A model generated the notes under the pieces. That model worked only from the letters and a program-made list of their open reading frames with translations. It was not told the origin of the DNA and searched no databases. Below, piece by piece: positions 8,514-18,116 of a stretch of 64,000 nt of DNA. Each line of letters begins with the position of its first letter. Positions within the stretch are counted from its first letter, which is position 1. The stretch comes from CAIWHR01 sp963843595 (GTDB lineage: Bacteria; Pseudomonadota; Gammaproteobacteria; Burkholderiales; Casimicrobiaceae): assembly GCA_963843595.1 (NCBI GenBank), contig CAWJLG010000007.1, forward strand, positions 248,001 to 312,000. The letters are read 5' to 3'. A program made the translations under genes and the position numbers.

Positions 8514-8956
8514 TTCGCCTTCAAGCGCACGCGCATCACTTTCCTGTCGTACTCGGCTTCCTTCGCAAGGGTGATTTCGACGCCACCCTCCGCGTAGACG
8601 CGCCCGCCGCTGCGGCGGCAGATATTGCGCTCATATTGGCAGGGACCCATCTCCGGGTGCTTGCGGCACAATTGCGCAACCTTGGGCGCGAACTCGATCG
8701 CCGTTGCCCGCCGCTCGCCGTCGACGTGCGTGACGCATACATATTGCGTGTCGGCGGGGACCACGACCGGCGTCTGAGGGGCGGGCAGCGCAGGCTTCGC
8801 CTTCGCGACTGTCGGTGGCGGCGCGGGCACCGGCTCGGCCGCCCGGCGCACGACGGGTGCGCCGGACGCGTCGGCTGCCGGGGTGATCGGAGCGGGTTGG
8901 CGCGGCGGCGCGCACGCCGCAAGGATTGCAGTCGCCACTATCGCCAGACGCTTCAT
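8510..8956 (-). CDS. Predicted lipoprotein of unknown function
   Basis: A 148-residue protein with a lipoprotein signal: MKRLAIVATAILAAC, with the lipidated cysteine at position 15. A proline/alanine-rich linker (about 16-68) precedes a compact C-terminal domain with four cysteines (YVCVTHVDG, LCRKHPEMGPCQYERNICRR). These could form two disulfides in the periplasm. I recognise no family. It is probably envelope-exposed. Confidence 0.75.
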   Translation of the reverse strand: MKRLAIVATAILAACAPPRQPAPITPAADASGAPVVRRAAEPVPAPPPTVAKAKPALPAPQTPVVVPADTQYVCVTHVDGERRATAIEFAPKVAQLCRKHPEMGPCQYERNICRRSGGRVYAEGGVEITLAKEAEYDRKVMRVRLKAN

Positions 8957-9214
8957 CGGGTCTCCTCGCGGTGGATGCGGTGATCGGGCGCGTCGCGTTC
9001 GCGCCAGGCGTCAGGCGGAGCCGCGCGATCCGCTGGCGCAGGCTGCCGCGAGGGAGTCGTTGCGCGCATGGCGCCGCGGACCGCTGTTCGCCGAGGTTAT
9101 AGCAAGCAGCCGACCGACCGGTCAAACACCGATGCGGACGTCGTCGCCGCGGCCGAACCTGTCCGCCCGTTGCGGACCGGTTTCCGCGCGCAGCGGCGCC
9201 GTCGTCGATCGGCG

Positions 9215-9616
9215 TCAGCTGCCCCGGGGTTTCGTCGCGGTTCGATGCCCGAAATGGGCGCGGACCGCCGCGGCGCGAAAGACGACCAGCGAAAGCGCGG
9301 TCAGCAGGGCGACACCCCCGAGAATCGCCGCGAGCCGCAGCCAGGGCTCGCCTGAAGCTATGCGTTGGGCGACCAGGGCGCCAAGCGTGCGCAGCCACTC
9401 GACGACGCCAAGCGCCAGCGCCGCCTGCGCCGCGCGCGCCGCCCATGGCCGCGGAACGAACAACAGCGCAAGTGCGAGCAGTGCGGCCGCGGACGGCGCG
9501 AGCGCGCTGCCACGAAGGAAATGCGCGGCGAGCAATGCCAGCGCGATCGCCGGCGCGGTGAGGTGAAGTGCTGATTTCACGATGTCGGATCGATGGTACT
9601 GAGCGGCCACGGACAT
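9215..9616 (-). CDS. Small multi-pass membrane protein, hypothetical
   Basis: The 133 residues hold about four hydrophobic helices (approximately 16-36, 40-57, 62-80 and 96-116) with very short loops. The C-terminus is a basic cytoplasmic tail (RAHFGHRTATKPRGS). The composition fits a small integral inner-membrane protein. No motif is recognised. The start (MSVAAQYHRSD) is the first in the frame; a later start at the first helix cannot be excluded. Confidence 0.6.
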   Translation of the reverse strand: MSVAAQYHRSDIVKSALHLTAPAIALALLAAHFLRGSALAPSAAALLALALLFVPRPWAARAAQAALALGVVEWLRTLGALVAQRIASGEPWLRLAAILGGVALLTALSLVVFRAAAVRAHFGHRTATKPRGS

Positions 9617-9939
9617 TCTGGGCGGCGCCCGTTGCGCCGGCCTTGATCCCGATTAAGACCGACACCGCGCCCGCACGGGGGCGCCGCGCGACGGCGACGG
9701 GTGATCTCGCAGCGCCGCGTGCGCCGGATCGAACCAACCGGCATCGGGTCGGCGACGAATCCGGTAGAATCCGGAGCAATGCCCGGAGTGTCCGCCCGGT
9801 GCGTTGCCGGCGACCGGACTTCGCGTTGCGACGAGGCGTCGCGGCGCGCGCTCACCGCCATTCACAACAGGCCCGTCGCCGTTGGCAGGCGACCCTTGGC
9901 CCGTATCCGCCACTTCATCTCCTGAACTCGGAAAATCTC

Positions 9940-11020
9940 ATGCGTGTCTTCAATTTCAGCGCCGGTCCCGCGGTGCTCCCGGAAGCAGTGTTGCAGAAAG
10001 CCGCCGCCGAAATGCTCGACTGGCACGGCAGCGGCATGTCGGTGATGGAAATGAGCCATCGCGGCAAGGAATTCATCAGCATTGCGGACAAGGCCGAGGC
10101 CGACCTGCGCACGCTGCTCGCGATCCCCGCCAACTACAAGGTGCTGTTCCTGCAGGGCGGGGCGATCGGCGAGAACGCGATCGTGCCGATGAACCTGCTG
10201 GGTGGCCGCAGCTCGGCGGACTTCGTCAACACCGGCGAGTGGTCGAAGAAGTCGATCAAGGAAGCGAAGAAATACTGCACGGTGAACATCGCCGCGTCGG
10301 CCGAGGACAAGAAGTTCACGTACGTGCCGGCACGCGAGACGTGGAAGCTCGACACGGAACGCCGCGTACGTCCATGTCTGCACCAACGAGACGATCGGCG
10401 GCGTCGAGTACCAGTGGACGCCCGATACCGGTGACGTGCCGCTGGTGGCCGACATGTCGTCGCACATCCTGTCGCGGGTCGTCGACGTCGCGAAATACGG
10501 CGTCATCTACGGCGGCGCGCAGAAGAACATCGGACCCGCGGGGCTGACACTGGTGATCGTGCGCGACGACCTGCTCGACCGCGCGCTGCCGATCACGCCG
10601 TCCGCCTTCCACTGGAAGGAGCAGGCCGAGGCGGACTCGATGCTCAACACGCCGCCGACCTACGCGATCTATATCGCCGGCCTGGTGTTCGAGTGGCTGC
10701 TCGCGCAGGGCGGCGTCGGCGCGATGGAGCAGCGGAACATCGCCAAGTCCGCGCTGCTGTACGACTACCTCGACCAGACGTCGTTCTACACGAACCCGGT
10801 GCGCAGGGAGGACCGGTCGCGGATGAACGTGCCGTTCAAGCTGCGCGACGACGCACTCGACGAGGCGTTCCTGAAGGGCGCGAAGGAAGCGGGCATGGTG
10901 CAGTTGAAGGGGCACCGCTCCGTCGGCGGCATGCGTGCGTCGATCTACAACGCGATGCCGGTCGAGGGCGTGCGCACGCTCGTCGAGTACATGAAGGCGT
11001 TCGAGCAACGCCACGGCTGA
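9940..11020 (+). CDS. serC: Phosphoserine aminotransferase, frameshifted in this sequence
   Basis: Converts 3-phosphohydroxypyruvate and glutamate to phosphoserine in serine synthesis, and also acts in pyridoxal synthesis. The N-terminal part starts MRVFNFSAGPAVLPEAVL, and the PLP lysine lies in GVIYGGAQKNIGPAG. At 10356-10357 one surplus G breaks the frame: WKLDT is followed after the extra base by NAAYVHVCTNETIGGVEYQ in the next frame. With that base removed the protein is about 360 residues, the normal length. Since serA directly follows by 12 bases and both halves are otherwise perfect, a sequencing error is likelier than a true pseudogene. Confidence 0.92.
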
Positions 11021-11032
11021 AGGTCCGCGACG

Positions 11033-12217
11033 ATGAGCAAGTACCAGATTCTCACACTGAACCAGATTTCGAGCCACGGACTGCACCGGTTTCCGTCGGC
11101 GCGGTACACGGTCGGCAAGGCCGTCGAGCGTCCGGACGCGATCCTCGTGCGCTCGCACGACATGCACACGATGCCGATTCCGGCAAGTGTGCGGGCGATC
11201 GGCCGTGCCGGCGCGGGTACCAACAACATTCCGGTCGCCGAGATGTCCAAGCGCGGAGTGCCGGTGTTCAATGCTCCCGGCGCCAATGCGAATGCCGTGA
11301 AGGAACTCGTATTGGCCGCGCTCCTGATCGGCGCGCGCAACCTGATCCCTGCGCTGGACTACGTGGCCGGCCTCGCGCCGAACGCGCCGGATCTCGAGAA
11401 ACGGGTCGAGGAGGGCAAGAAGCAGTTCGCGGGCATCGAGCTGCCCCAGCGCACACTCGGCATCGTCGGGCTGGGGGCGATCGGCAGCCTCGTTGCCGAC
11501 ACCGCGATCAAGCTCGGCATGAAGGTCATCGGCTTCGATCCGGAAATCACCGTCGACGCCGCGTGGCGACTGCCGTCGAGCGTGCGTCGTGCGCACGGCA
11601 TCGAGGAGCTGCTGAAGCAATCCGATTTCGTCACGCTGCACGTACCGCTCTTGCCGGTGACTCGCCACCTGATCGATGCCAAGCGCCTGGCGGTGATGAA
11701 ACCCGGCGCGGTGCTGCTCAATTTCGCGCGTGATGCGCTCGTCGACGACGCCGCGGTCGTCGCCGCGCTGCGCGCGCACCGCATCAAGACCTATCTCAGC
11801 GACTTCCCCGCGCCGGGACTGCTCGGCGAGCCCGGTGTCATCGCGTTGCCGCATCTGGGCGCGTCGACCGAGGAAGCGGAGGAAAACTGCGCCGTGATGG
11901 TCGTCGACCAGGTGCGCGAATACCTCGAGAACGGCGCAATCGCCAACGCGGTCAACTTTCCCAGCGTCGACATGCCGCGCGAATCGCCGTACCGCGTGGC
12001 GATCGCCAACGCCAATGTCCCCAACATGCTGGGTCAGATCTCGACGACGATGGCCAAGGCGGGCCTCAACATCCACAACATGGTGAACAAGTCCCGCGGG
12101 GAGATGGCCTACACGCTCGTCGACGTCGACAGCCCGGTCGCGGAAGGTGCCATCGAATCGCTGTCCGCAATCGGCGGCGTGCTGTCCGTGCGCGCCGTCC
12201 CCGCCGAAGGCGGCTGA
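11033..12217 (+). CDS. serA: D-3-phosphoglycerate dehydrogenase
   Basis: First enzyme of serine synthesis, oxidising 3-phosphoglycerate with NAD+. The 394-residue protein has the N-terminal substrate domain (RAGAGTNNIPV). The Rossmann motif is GLGAIGSLVADTAIKLGMKVIGFDP. The D-2-hydroxyacid dehydrogenase signatures include LHVPLLPVTRHLIDAKRLAVMKPG and the catalytic His in LPHLGASTEEAEEN. A C-terminal ACT domain (about 320-394; ANVPNMLGQISTTMAKAGLNI) is normally the serine feedback site. It is co-transcribed with serC. Confidence 0.96.
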   Translation: MSKYQILTLNQISSHGLHRFPSARYTVGKAVERPDAILVRSHDMHTMPIPASVRAIGRAGAGTNNIPVAEMSKRGVPVFNAPGANANAVKELVLAALLIGARNLIPALDYVAGLAPNAPDLEKRVEEGKKQFAGIELPQRTLGIVGLGAIGSLVADTAIKLGMKVIGFDPEITVDAAWRLPSSVRRAHGIEELLKQSDFVTLHVPLLPVTRHLIDAKRLAVMKPGAVLLNFARDALVDDAAVVAALRAHRIKTYLSDFPAPGLLGEPGVIALPHLGASTEEAEENCAVMVVDQVREYLENGAIANAVNFPSVDMPRESPYRVAIANANVPNMLGQISTTMAKAGLNIHNMVNKSRGEMAYTLVDVDSPVAEGAIESLSAIGGVLSVRAVPAEGG

Positions 12218-12238
12218 CGGCCTCGCCGGCGCGGCCGG

Positions 12239-12868
12239 TCAGCCCGAGAACACGACGGCGAACGGCCGGGGAAGCGCATTCGTGTTCGTGACGATGCGCA
12301 CGCGAACGAACGAGGAGACCTCCCCGAACCTCCGGCGCAACTCGTTCGCCCCGTCGGCGTTCGTGTGCATCCGGCCCCAGCGTGCGCGCCGCTCCGACGG
12401 GCGCGGGCGTACGACGATGCCGAGCGGCAGTTCCGCCAGCTTCGGCTCGCGGCTCATGTAGACGCCGAACACGGCGAGCGCCTCGATGGCGAGCGGGTTG
12501 CGCGAGGACTCCGCATTGAACTCGGCGGCAAGTTCGCCCGCCTTCGCGAGCAGGAGCTTCGCCCGTGCGCGCTGCAGCGGCTCGACGACGCGTGCGGACG
12601 CGAACTCGACGAAGCGCGGGTGCACGTGGTAGTCGCCGCGCAGCTGCCGATGCGGCAGCAGCAGCCCTTCGGCGACAAGTTCGTTGACCACGGATTCGCC
12701 GAGCGTCGTGTTCAGGCCGAAGTCGTTGCGCAGCGCCTCGGCACTCACGCGCGCGCGCTCCGGCGGCAGGCCGACCACGCGCGACAGGACGCGTCCTGCG
12801 GCCGCGCGCAGCGTCATCGCATCCACGCCGAAATAGCGGCGATCCGTGGTGAGGGTCCGTGCTTTCAT
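12239..12868 (-). CDS. Winged-helix plus nucleotidyltransferase-like hypothetical protein
   Basis: A 209-residue cytoplasmic protein starting MKARTLTTDRRYFGVDAM. The first 100 residues read like a winged helix (SAEALRNDFGLNTTLGESVVNELVAEGLLLPHR). The segment about residues 130-165 (NPLAIEALAVFGVYMSREPKLAELPLGIVVRPR) lines up with the GSY..G...SDLDL core of MNT-type nucleotidyltransferases. The two metal-binding aspartates are replaced, so catalysis is doubtful. Function is unknown; a regulatory role is possible. Confidence 0.6.
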   Translation of the reverse strand: MKARTLTTDRRYFGVDAMTLRAAAGRVLSRVVGLPPERARVSAEALRNDFGLNTTLGESVVNELVAEGLLLPHRQLRGDYHVHPRFVEFASARVVEPLQRARAKLLLAKAGELAAEFNAESSRNPLAIEALAVFGVYMSREPKLAELPLGIVVRPRPSERRARWGRMHTNADGANELRRRFGEVSSFVRVRIVTNTNALPRPFAVVFSG

Positions 12869-13318
12869 CGTTGACGGGTGCTGACGAGTGGCGACGATAA
12901 TGACATTAGCATAACTGCGGCCGCCGCGTCCAGCATCGACGCGAGGGGCAGATCGGACCTCGGGCAACAGCCGGCGGCCGCCTTGGACGCAGGGCGGCCG
13001 GCCATTCCCGCGGAACCACAAATTGGCCTTCGGCACGTGACCCGACGGGCGAGCCGCGGTACCGCGCATGGCCGGTGCGTCGGTGCGGCGCTATAGTTCG
13101 CACCCTGCGCGTCCTGTTCGTCCAGCGGGGAGTTTCGAACCCGGCGCCTCGGCCCGGCAGGACGCCCCCGCCGTGATCGACGACACCGTCGCGTACTCCC
13201 GCGCCCGGATGGCCGAGCGGGCCGCGGCGGTGGGCAACGTGGGGCTGCCGAGGACCTGACTCGAACTCCGGACGCCGCGGCTGTACCGGGCTGCAGCGGC
13301 TATCACCTCGACCTCCGC
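12869..13318. other. Gene-free stretch
   Basis: I see no supportable gene. A short AT-rich patch near 12895-12915 (ATAATGACATTAGCATAACT) could be the promoter of the leftward gene. The right half is GC-rich without a recognisable promoter for the rightward methyltransferase-like gene. Confidence 0.45.
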
Positions 13319-14068
13319 GTGACCACGTCGATCCAGATCAGCGAGGAAGCCGGCGTTCGCTACCTGCACTTCGGCTCGCGCTGGGTGCAGGGAGCGATGC
13401 GCATCGCTCGCCCCTACGCGCTCGAGCTCGAGTACACGCGCGACATGATGCTTCCGCTGCTGCTGCGCGACGGCCCGCGTTGGCCGCGCAGCGTGCTGCT
13501 GATCGGCCTGGGCGCCGCGTCGCTGACCAAGTTCCTGCATCGCCATCGCCCGCGCGCGGTCCTCACGGTCGTCGAAATCGCACCGGAGGTCGTCACCGCC
13601 GCGGCGCAGTTCTTCCGCCTTCCCGACGATCGCGAGCGACTGGCCATCGAAATCGCCGACGGGTACGACTACGTTGCCTCGTCGCGGCGCCGCTTCGACC
13701 TCGTACTCGTCGACGGCTACGATGCAAAGGGCCGTGCAGGGATGCTCGACATGCTGCCGTTCTACTGCAGCGTGCGTGCACGGCTGACCGACGAAGGCAT
13801 GCTCGCGACGAACCTGCTCTCGCGCAACCGAGGCGTGGCGGCCAGTCTCGATCGCGTGCGCCATGCCTTCGCCGGACGCGCGCTGGCATTGCCCCCGTGC
13901 ACCAGCGGCAACACCATCGTCCTCGGCGCCGCCGGGGACGCGGTGCGAGCGACGACGGAGGATCTGCGCGCTGCGGCGCGCCGACTCAAGGCCGAGACCG
14001 GGCTGAACCTGCTGCCGACGATCGCGCGAATGGCGGCCGCACAGGGCGGCGCAATCTTCGCGCTGTGA
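13319..14068 (+). CDS. Spermidine synthase-like methyltransferase-fold protein
   Basis: A 249-residue protein with the SpeE-type Rossmann core. It shows VLLIGLGAASLTKFLHRH (glycine loop, about residues 62-79), VVEIAPEVVTAAAQFF (acidic strand end) and RFDLVLVDGYDA. Polyamine synthases use an Asp in GGGDGG and YDVIxxD contexts. Here the loop is GLGAAS and the second is VDGYD, so it may be a related transferase and not a true spermidine synthase. Translation starts at GTG. It is a single gene. Confidence 0.75.
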   Translation: MTTSIQISEEAGVRYLHFGSRWVQGAMRIARPYALELEYTRDMMLPLLLRDGPRWPRSVLLIGLGAASLTKFLHRHRPRAVLTVVEIAPEVVTAAAQFFRLPDDRERLAIEIADGYDYVASSRRRFDLVLVDGYDAKGRAGMLDMLPFYCSVRARLTDEGMLATNLLSRNRGVAASLDRVRHAFAGRALALPPCTSGNTIVLGAAGDAVRATTEDLRAAARRLKAETGLNLLPTIARMAAAQGGAIFAL

Positions 14069-14139
14069 TCACGGTCCGCGCGGCGATCGGCAGGCGAGCG
14101 GCTGCCGGGTCCGTCGCAGGTCCGCGTGACGGACGCTGG

Positions 14140-14628
14140 CTAGGTACCCTTCAGTCCCTCGATCGATCCGATCGCATTCGCGGTCCGCGCCTTGATGACG
14201 CCCACGCGTCCCTCGTGGGCCACCGGCTCCTCGGGCAGGATCATCCACGACATCAGATCGCGAATCGAGATCAGGCCCTTCACCTTGGCCCCTTCCTCGA
14301 CCAGCAGGTGCCGATAGCCGTGCACGACCATCAGCCGCAGGGCCTCCTCGACGGTCGCCGTGACGGCAACCCGGCGGACTTCGCGGCTCATCACCGTGGT
14401 GATCGGTGTCGCCTTTGGATCGCGCCCTTCGTCGACCACGCGCTTCATCAGGTCGCGCTCGGTGAAGATGCCCTCCACCGATCCGGCGGCGTTGCCGATG
14501 ACCACCGCGCCGACCGATCTGCGGCTCATCACTCCGACCGCGTCCGACACCTTGGCCGACGCCGGTACCGAAACGAGCTCCTGCAGCTCCTTTGCCTTGA
14601 TGACGTCGCCGACCGCCCTCGTAATCAT
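14140..14628 (-). CDS. CBS-domain pair protein
   Basis: A stand-alone Bateman module of 162 residues. The start MITRAVGDV has a GGAGG site eight bases upstream. CBS 1 (about 18-75) ends in GIFTERDLMKRVVDEG, and CBS 2 (about 82-140) ends in LISIRDLMSWMI. Such modules bind adenine nucleotides and regulate other proteins. The target is unknown. It is a paralogue of the CBS gene about 650 bp to the right on the opposite strand. Confidence 0.88.
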   Translation of the reverse strand: MITRAVGDVIKAKELQELVSVPASAKVSDAVGVMSRRSVGAVVIGNAAGSVEGIFTERDLMKRVVDEGRDPKATPITTVMSREVRRVAVTATVEEALRLMVVHGYRHLLVEEGAKVKGLISIRDLMSWMILPEEPVAHEGRVGVIKARTANAIGSIEGLKGT

Positions 14629-14964
14629 GGTGCCTCCGTGGAATTCTCGATTGCGCTGCGGGCGCGACGGCGTCCTGGAGCCATGCCGGCGAGCATCAGC
14701 GGTTCGGGGAAATGCAATGCTACGCCCCACGGTCGTGCGTTGTCACGATCGGCCGGCGGTGGGAATGAACCTCTCGGGGCAAAGCCGGTCCGATCCGCAC
14801 GGCGCACACGATCGCCTCCGTCGGGGCAACGGGGTGCCGGCCGCCATTGCTGCGCCGCGAATTGACCGGCTGCGAACGCGGGTATCTACTGGAGCGCATC
14901 GAGGCAGGCGCGACGCTTTCCCGGTGCGCCGGCGCGCGAACAACACTCGACACGGGAGGGAACG
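14629..14964. other. Gene-free stretch between divergent genes
   Basis: This stretch holds no supportable gene. It contains the upstream regions of the CBS gene (leftward) and of the 72-residue protein (rightward). GGGAGGG at about 14956-14962 is the latter's ribosome site. No repeat stands out. Confidence 0.45.
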
Positions 14965-15183
14965 ATGAGACGTCGCACGGCAGCACCCGACGACGTGAAC
15001 GCGGCGATCGGCGCGTTTCTCGACACCCACTACGCTCGGACCCATCCTGACGACGTCGGTGCGCTCCTGGGCCAGCTGACCTTGCTCCGCCAGACAAGGC
15101 GGGCGGACGCCTCCGACCGCCGGCGGTGGAACGAAGCGGTGAGCCATGCGCTCGCCGGGATTCCGCGCGCGCGGCTGCATTGA
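14965..15183 (+). CDS. Small basic hypothetical protein
   Basis: The 72 residues form a probably all-helical soluble protein (DDVNAAIGAFLDTHYARTHPDDVGALLGQLTLLRQ). The ATG is well placed behind GGGAGGGAAC. I do not recognise it. Composition and the ribosome site support a real gene. It lies between the two CBS-domain genes. Confidence 0.6.
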   Translation: MRRRTAAPDDVNAAIGAFLDTHYARTHPDDVGALLGQLTLLRQTRRADASDRRRWNEAVSHALAGIPRARLH

Positions 15184-15292
15184 CTCGGCCTGGCGCTGCG
15201 GGTGCGTCGCGCAGCACGACGCCGCCAATCTTGACTTTGGCGGCGCGGCGAGCGCCCAATGGGGGCATTCGTCTCGCCGCCCGGGGTCCCGC

Positions 15293-15718
15293 ATGGCCAT
15301 TCGCTCGATTCGTTCCATTGTTGCCGGCCAGACGCCGCTGACGGCGTCGAAGTCGGCAACCGTGCTCGAGGCCGCGGTGTTGATGAAGCAGCACGGCAAG
15401 GGCGCGTTGCTGGTCGTCGACGGCTCGAAGCTCATCGGCATCTTCACCGAACGCGACGCACTGGTGCGCGTCGTGGCCGCCCGGCGCGACCCCGGCGCGA
15501 CGCGGCTCACCGATGTCATGACGCCGCAGCCGCAGACGATTCATCCGGATGAACCGTTCCTGCACGCGATGCGGATGATGCATCGGGGCGGGTTCCGCCA
15601 CCTGCCGGTGGCCGAATTCGGCCGGCCGCTCGGGATGCTGTCCGCGCGCGACGCACTCGACGAAGATCTTTACGACTTGCGTGCCGACCTCGCGCAGCGC
15701 GAGGACTCGCTGGAGTGA
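15293..15718 (+). CDS. CBS-domain pair protein
   Basis: A 141-residue Bateman module. CBS 1 (about 10-65) contains KQHGKGALLVVDGSKLIGIF followed by TERDALVRVV. CBS 2 (about 72-125) contains HRGGFRHLPVAEFGRPLGML. The C-terminal DLRADLAQREDSLE is a short helix. TERD and the flanking RDP.AT...VM pattern are shared with the leftward CBS gene nearby, indicating paralogy. It probably binds a nucleotide; the partner is unknown. Confidence 0.86.
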   Translation: MAIRSIRSIVAGQTPLTASKSATVLEAAVLMKQHGKGALLVVDGSKLIGIFTERDALVRVVAARRDPGATRLTDVMTPQPQTIHPDEPFLHAMRMMHRGGFRHLPVAEFGRPLGMLSARDALDEDLYDLRADLAQREDSLE

Positions 15719-15759
15719 CGCGGATGCCGCGGGCGCGGCATTGCGCGCAGACGTGTCGC

Positions 15760-16620
15760 TCAGCCGGCCCGATTGGCGCCGGAATCGACCTGCCGCGTCG
15801 GGTCGGCGGTGCTTCGCCGGTAGCCGAGGCGCTCGATGAGGTCGCCGTAGCGCGCCTCGAAGTCGCGGAGCTGGGCGGCGTCGAGAAAGTCGGGCCATTT
15901 GGACAGCTTGCGCGAATAGATGTGCGGATTCGCGGCGAGGTCCTGATTCGACATCCGACCGATATCCTCGCTGGCCGCGATGGCCAGGGCGGTCGGCAGC
16001 ACCGCCTGCGGAAAACCGAGCAGGGAGAGCGCACGTCCCATCGCGACGTCGTAGTTGCGCGAGAAGTCCTCGAGCGGCATTTCCGTGATCCGGCCCGGGC
16101 GCGGCACCCAATCTGCCATCGCTTCCAGCGTCCACGACGTGTAGCGCTCCAGTTCGAAGCGCAGCCCGTCGTCGCGCGGGCGCGCGACCAGGTTCTGCTG
16201 GTAGGAGCGCCCCGCAAGGCCGGCCAGATAGGCGCGCTTCCAGGCTTCGGGGCGGTGCTCCTGTGAAGCCGGTATCCGGGGAAAGAGGATCGGGGGCGAC
16301 GGATCGAGACGGGTGTTGGTGCACCACGGTTCCGGGCAGCGCAGGTGGTACAGGTAGCTCGAGACCCAGACGTCCCGGGGGTCGCGCACGATGTGGATTC
16401 CCCGGTAATCGTAGGCGTCGAGGTCGAGGTCCAGCATCGAATGCGCGAAGATCACGATGTCGATGGATCGATCGATCGACGTGATCTTGCCCAGCTGCGT
16501 GATGCCTACCATGCCGAAGTGGCGCGCCAGCTTGAACAGGACGTTGGCGAAAAGAACGGTCCCCACCTTGTGGTGGCAAAACACGAACATCTGTGGCCGG
16601 CGGCGCACGGTCGTTGCCAT
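15760..16620 (-). CDS. Sulfotransferase domain protein
   Basis: Predicted PAPS-dependent sulfotransferase of 286 residues, starting MATTVRRRPQMFVF with GAGGCG upstream. The 5-phosphosulfate loop is FCHHKVGTVLFANVLF (about 14-29), a variant of the common PKSGTTW. The 3-phosphate motif is HIVRDPRDVWVSSYLYH (about 84-100). The C-terminal half (LERYTSWTLEAMADWV, YGDLIERLGY) fits bacterial sulfotransferases acting on carbohydrates or other acceptors. The substrate cannot be inferred, and no PAPS synthesis genes are adjacent. Confidence 0.82.
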   Translation of the reverse strand: MATTVRRRPQMFVFCHHKVGTVLFANVLFKLARHFGMVGITQLGKITSIDRSIDIVIFAHSMLDLDLDAYDYRGIHIVRDPRDVWVSSYLYHLRCPEPWCTNTRLDPSPPILFPRIPASQEHRPEAWKRAYLAGLAGRSYQQNLVARPRDDGLRFELERYTSWTLEAMADWVPRPGRITEMPLEDFSRNYDVAMGRALSLLGFPQAVLPTALAIAASEDIGRMSNQDLAANPHIYSRKLSKWPDFLDAAQLRDFEARYGDLIERLGYRRSTADPTRQVDSGANRAG

Positions 16621-17141
16621 CAATTCGCCTCGCGGCGTCGACGCGCCAGCCGTTGCGTGCCGCTGCTCATCGATTCGATCGGGTCGTCGAAAGGGTGCGA
16701 CGCTGTTGGCGCGGCCCGAGTTGCCGCACATCGCAACACGTTTGCCGTAGGCAGGATGGATGGAAATGCCCGCGGATCCGGCGCCTGCCCGGTGGTCACG
16801 CGACCCTCGCCCCGGCTTGTGCGCGCGGTGACGGATCGCGCGGCAATTGCCCGGACCCGAGGCGTTGTGCATTATAGCGGCAGCATGGTCGACGCGTCCG
16901 CGCCGGCGCGCGACGGGCGTTGATCCCGTGGCGTGGTCGATTGGACGACGCGACGTTGCGGACGCGGCCATCCATGGGTGTCCCGCAGCGGGAGGGCTGT
17001 GCGGCGCCCGGCGGACGAGCCGCGGCGGGTTGGCAGTCGTCCCCGCTCGGCGCAAAATGCGACGCACGTCCAGGCAGTGAAGGATCGGTCGGGCTTCATC
17101 CCGCGACCGCGCCGACGCCCGTCTATTGGAAAGAGCCAGAA
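16621..17141. other. Gene-free stretch between divergent genes
   Basis: No supportable gene. It separates the sulfotransferase and the LysM lipoprotein. The sequence near 16868-16880 (GCATTATAGCGG) is the only AT-rich spot and could be a -10 region. GGAAAGAG at about 17128-17135 is the lipoprotein ribosome site. Confidence 0.4.
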
Positions 17142-18098
17142 ATGCCAGACCCCATCCCTTTCGCCCGCATGACGGCAGTGGCGGTTGTTTCTGCGGCTCT
17201 GATCGCCGGTTGCGCAAGCGAACCGAAGGGCCCGTCGACACCGGCTCCTGCGCCAGGCACGCCCCCGGTGTCGGCCGCGGGCCCCACGTCAGCGACCCCG
17301 CCCGCGCCGGCGGCACCCGAACTGTCACCCGCACAGGCAAAGGCCCAGGCGCAGAAGCTCGCGCTGGAGGCGATCGACCAGCTGCAGAACGGCGACGAGA
17401 CCGGCGCGCGGACGACGCTTGCCTCTGCGCTTCGGCTTGATGCCGCGAACGAGTTGGCGAAGAAGATGCTCGATCAGGTGGACGCTGACGCGCAAAAGGA
17501 ACTCGGCCCGACGTTCTTCCGGTACACGGTGCAGCGCGACGAATCGCTGTCGAAGCTCGCGCAGCAGTATCTGGGCGACCGGCTGCGGTTCTACATACTC
17601 GCGAAGTACAACGACATCGCCAATCCGAGCCGCCTGGCGGCCGGGCAGGTGATCAAGATTCCCGGCAAGGCGCCGCCTCCTGGTGCGGCGGCGCGTCCGC
17701 CCGGCGCGACCGAGGCGCCCGACGCCACTGCCAAGCCCGCGCCGGTCGAACCGGACGCGGCGGCGCGCGCCGATCTCGCCGAGCTTCTGCAGAAGGGTCG
17801 GCAGCAGCAGCGCAACGGCGACCTCGAGGGCGCGTACGGCACGTTCGGGGAGGCCGTGACGCGCTTCCCCGGCAACCGCGATGCGGTGATGCAGCGCGAC
17901 GGTGCCAAGGTTGCACTCGTGCGCAGCTACGACCGCGAGGCCACGCAGGCGTTCCAGCGGCAGAACCTGGACCTGGCGATCGCCAAGTGGGACCGCATCC
18001 TCGAGCTCGATCCCGGCAATCAGAAGGCGAAGCTCGAACGCGAGCGCGCGCTCGATCTCAAGAAGCGGATGACCGAGAAGTTCGGCAAGCCGAACTGA
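17142..18098 (+). CDS. LysM-domain lipoprotein with tetratricopeptide-like helices
   Basis: Envelope protein of 318 residues. The lipobox IAGC puts the lipidated cysteine at position 24, followed by a Pro/Ala linker. A helical TPR-like unit (about 60-118) precedes one LysM domain (about 127-174; FFRYTVQRDESLSKLAQQYL ... IKIP) that should bind peptidoglycan. More TPR-like helices follow (about 205-318; DLAELLQKGRQQQRNGDLEG, DLAIAKWDRILELDPGN). It probably anchors an assembly to the cell wall. The next three genes, on the other strand, are also envelope or signalling genes. Confidence 0.85.
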   Translation: MPDPIPFARMTAVAVVSAALIAGCASEPKGPSTPAPAPGTPPVSAAGPTSATPPAPAAPELSPAQAKAQAQKLALEAIDQLQNGDETGARTTLASALRLDAANELAKKMLDQVDADAQKELGPTFFRYTVQRDESLSKLAQQYLGDRLRFYILAKYNDIANPSRLAAGQVIKIPGKAPPPGAAARPPGATEAPDATAKPAPVEPDAAARADLAELLQKGRQQQRNGDLEGAYGTFGEAVTRFPGNRDAVMQRDGAKVALVRSYDREATQAFQRQNLDLAIAKWDRILELDPGNQKAKLERERALDLKKRMTEKFGKPN

Positions 18099-18116
18099 CC
18101 GGGCGCCGTCAAGTCG

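Noticed and set aside
13100..13160. A GTTTCGAACCC string resembling a tRNA T-arm
   Set aside because: No matching acceptor, D or anticodon stem can be built around it.
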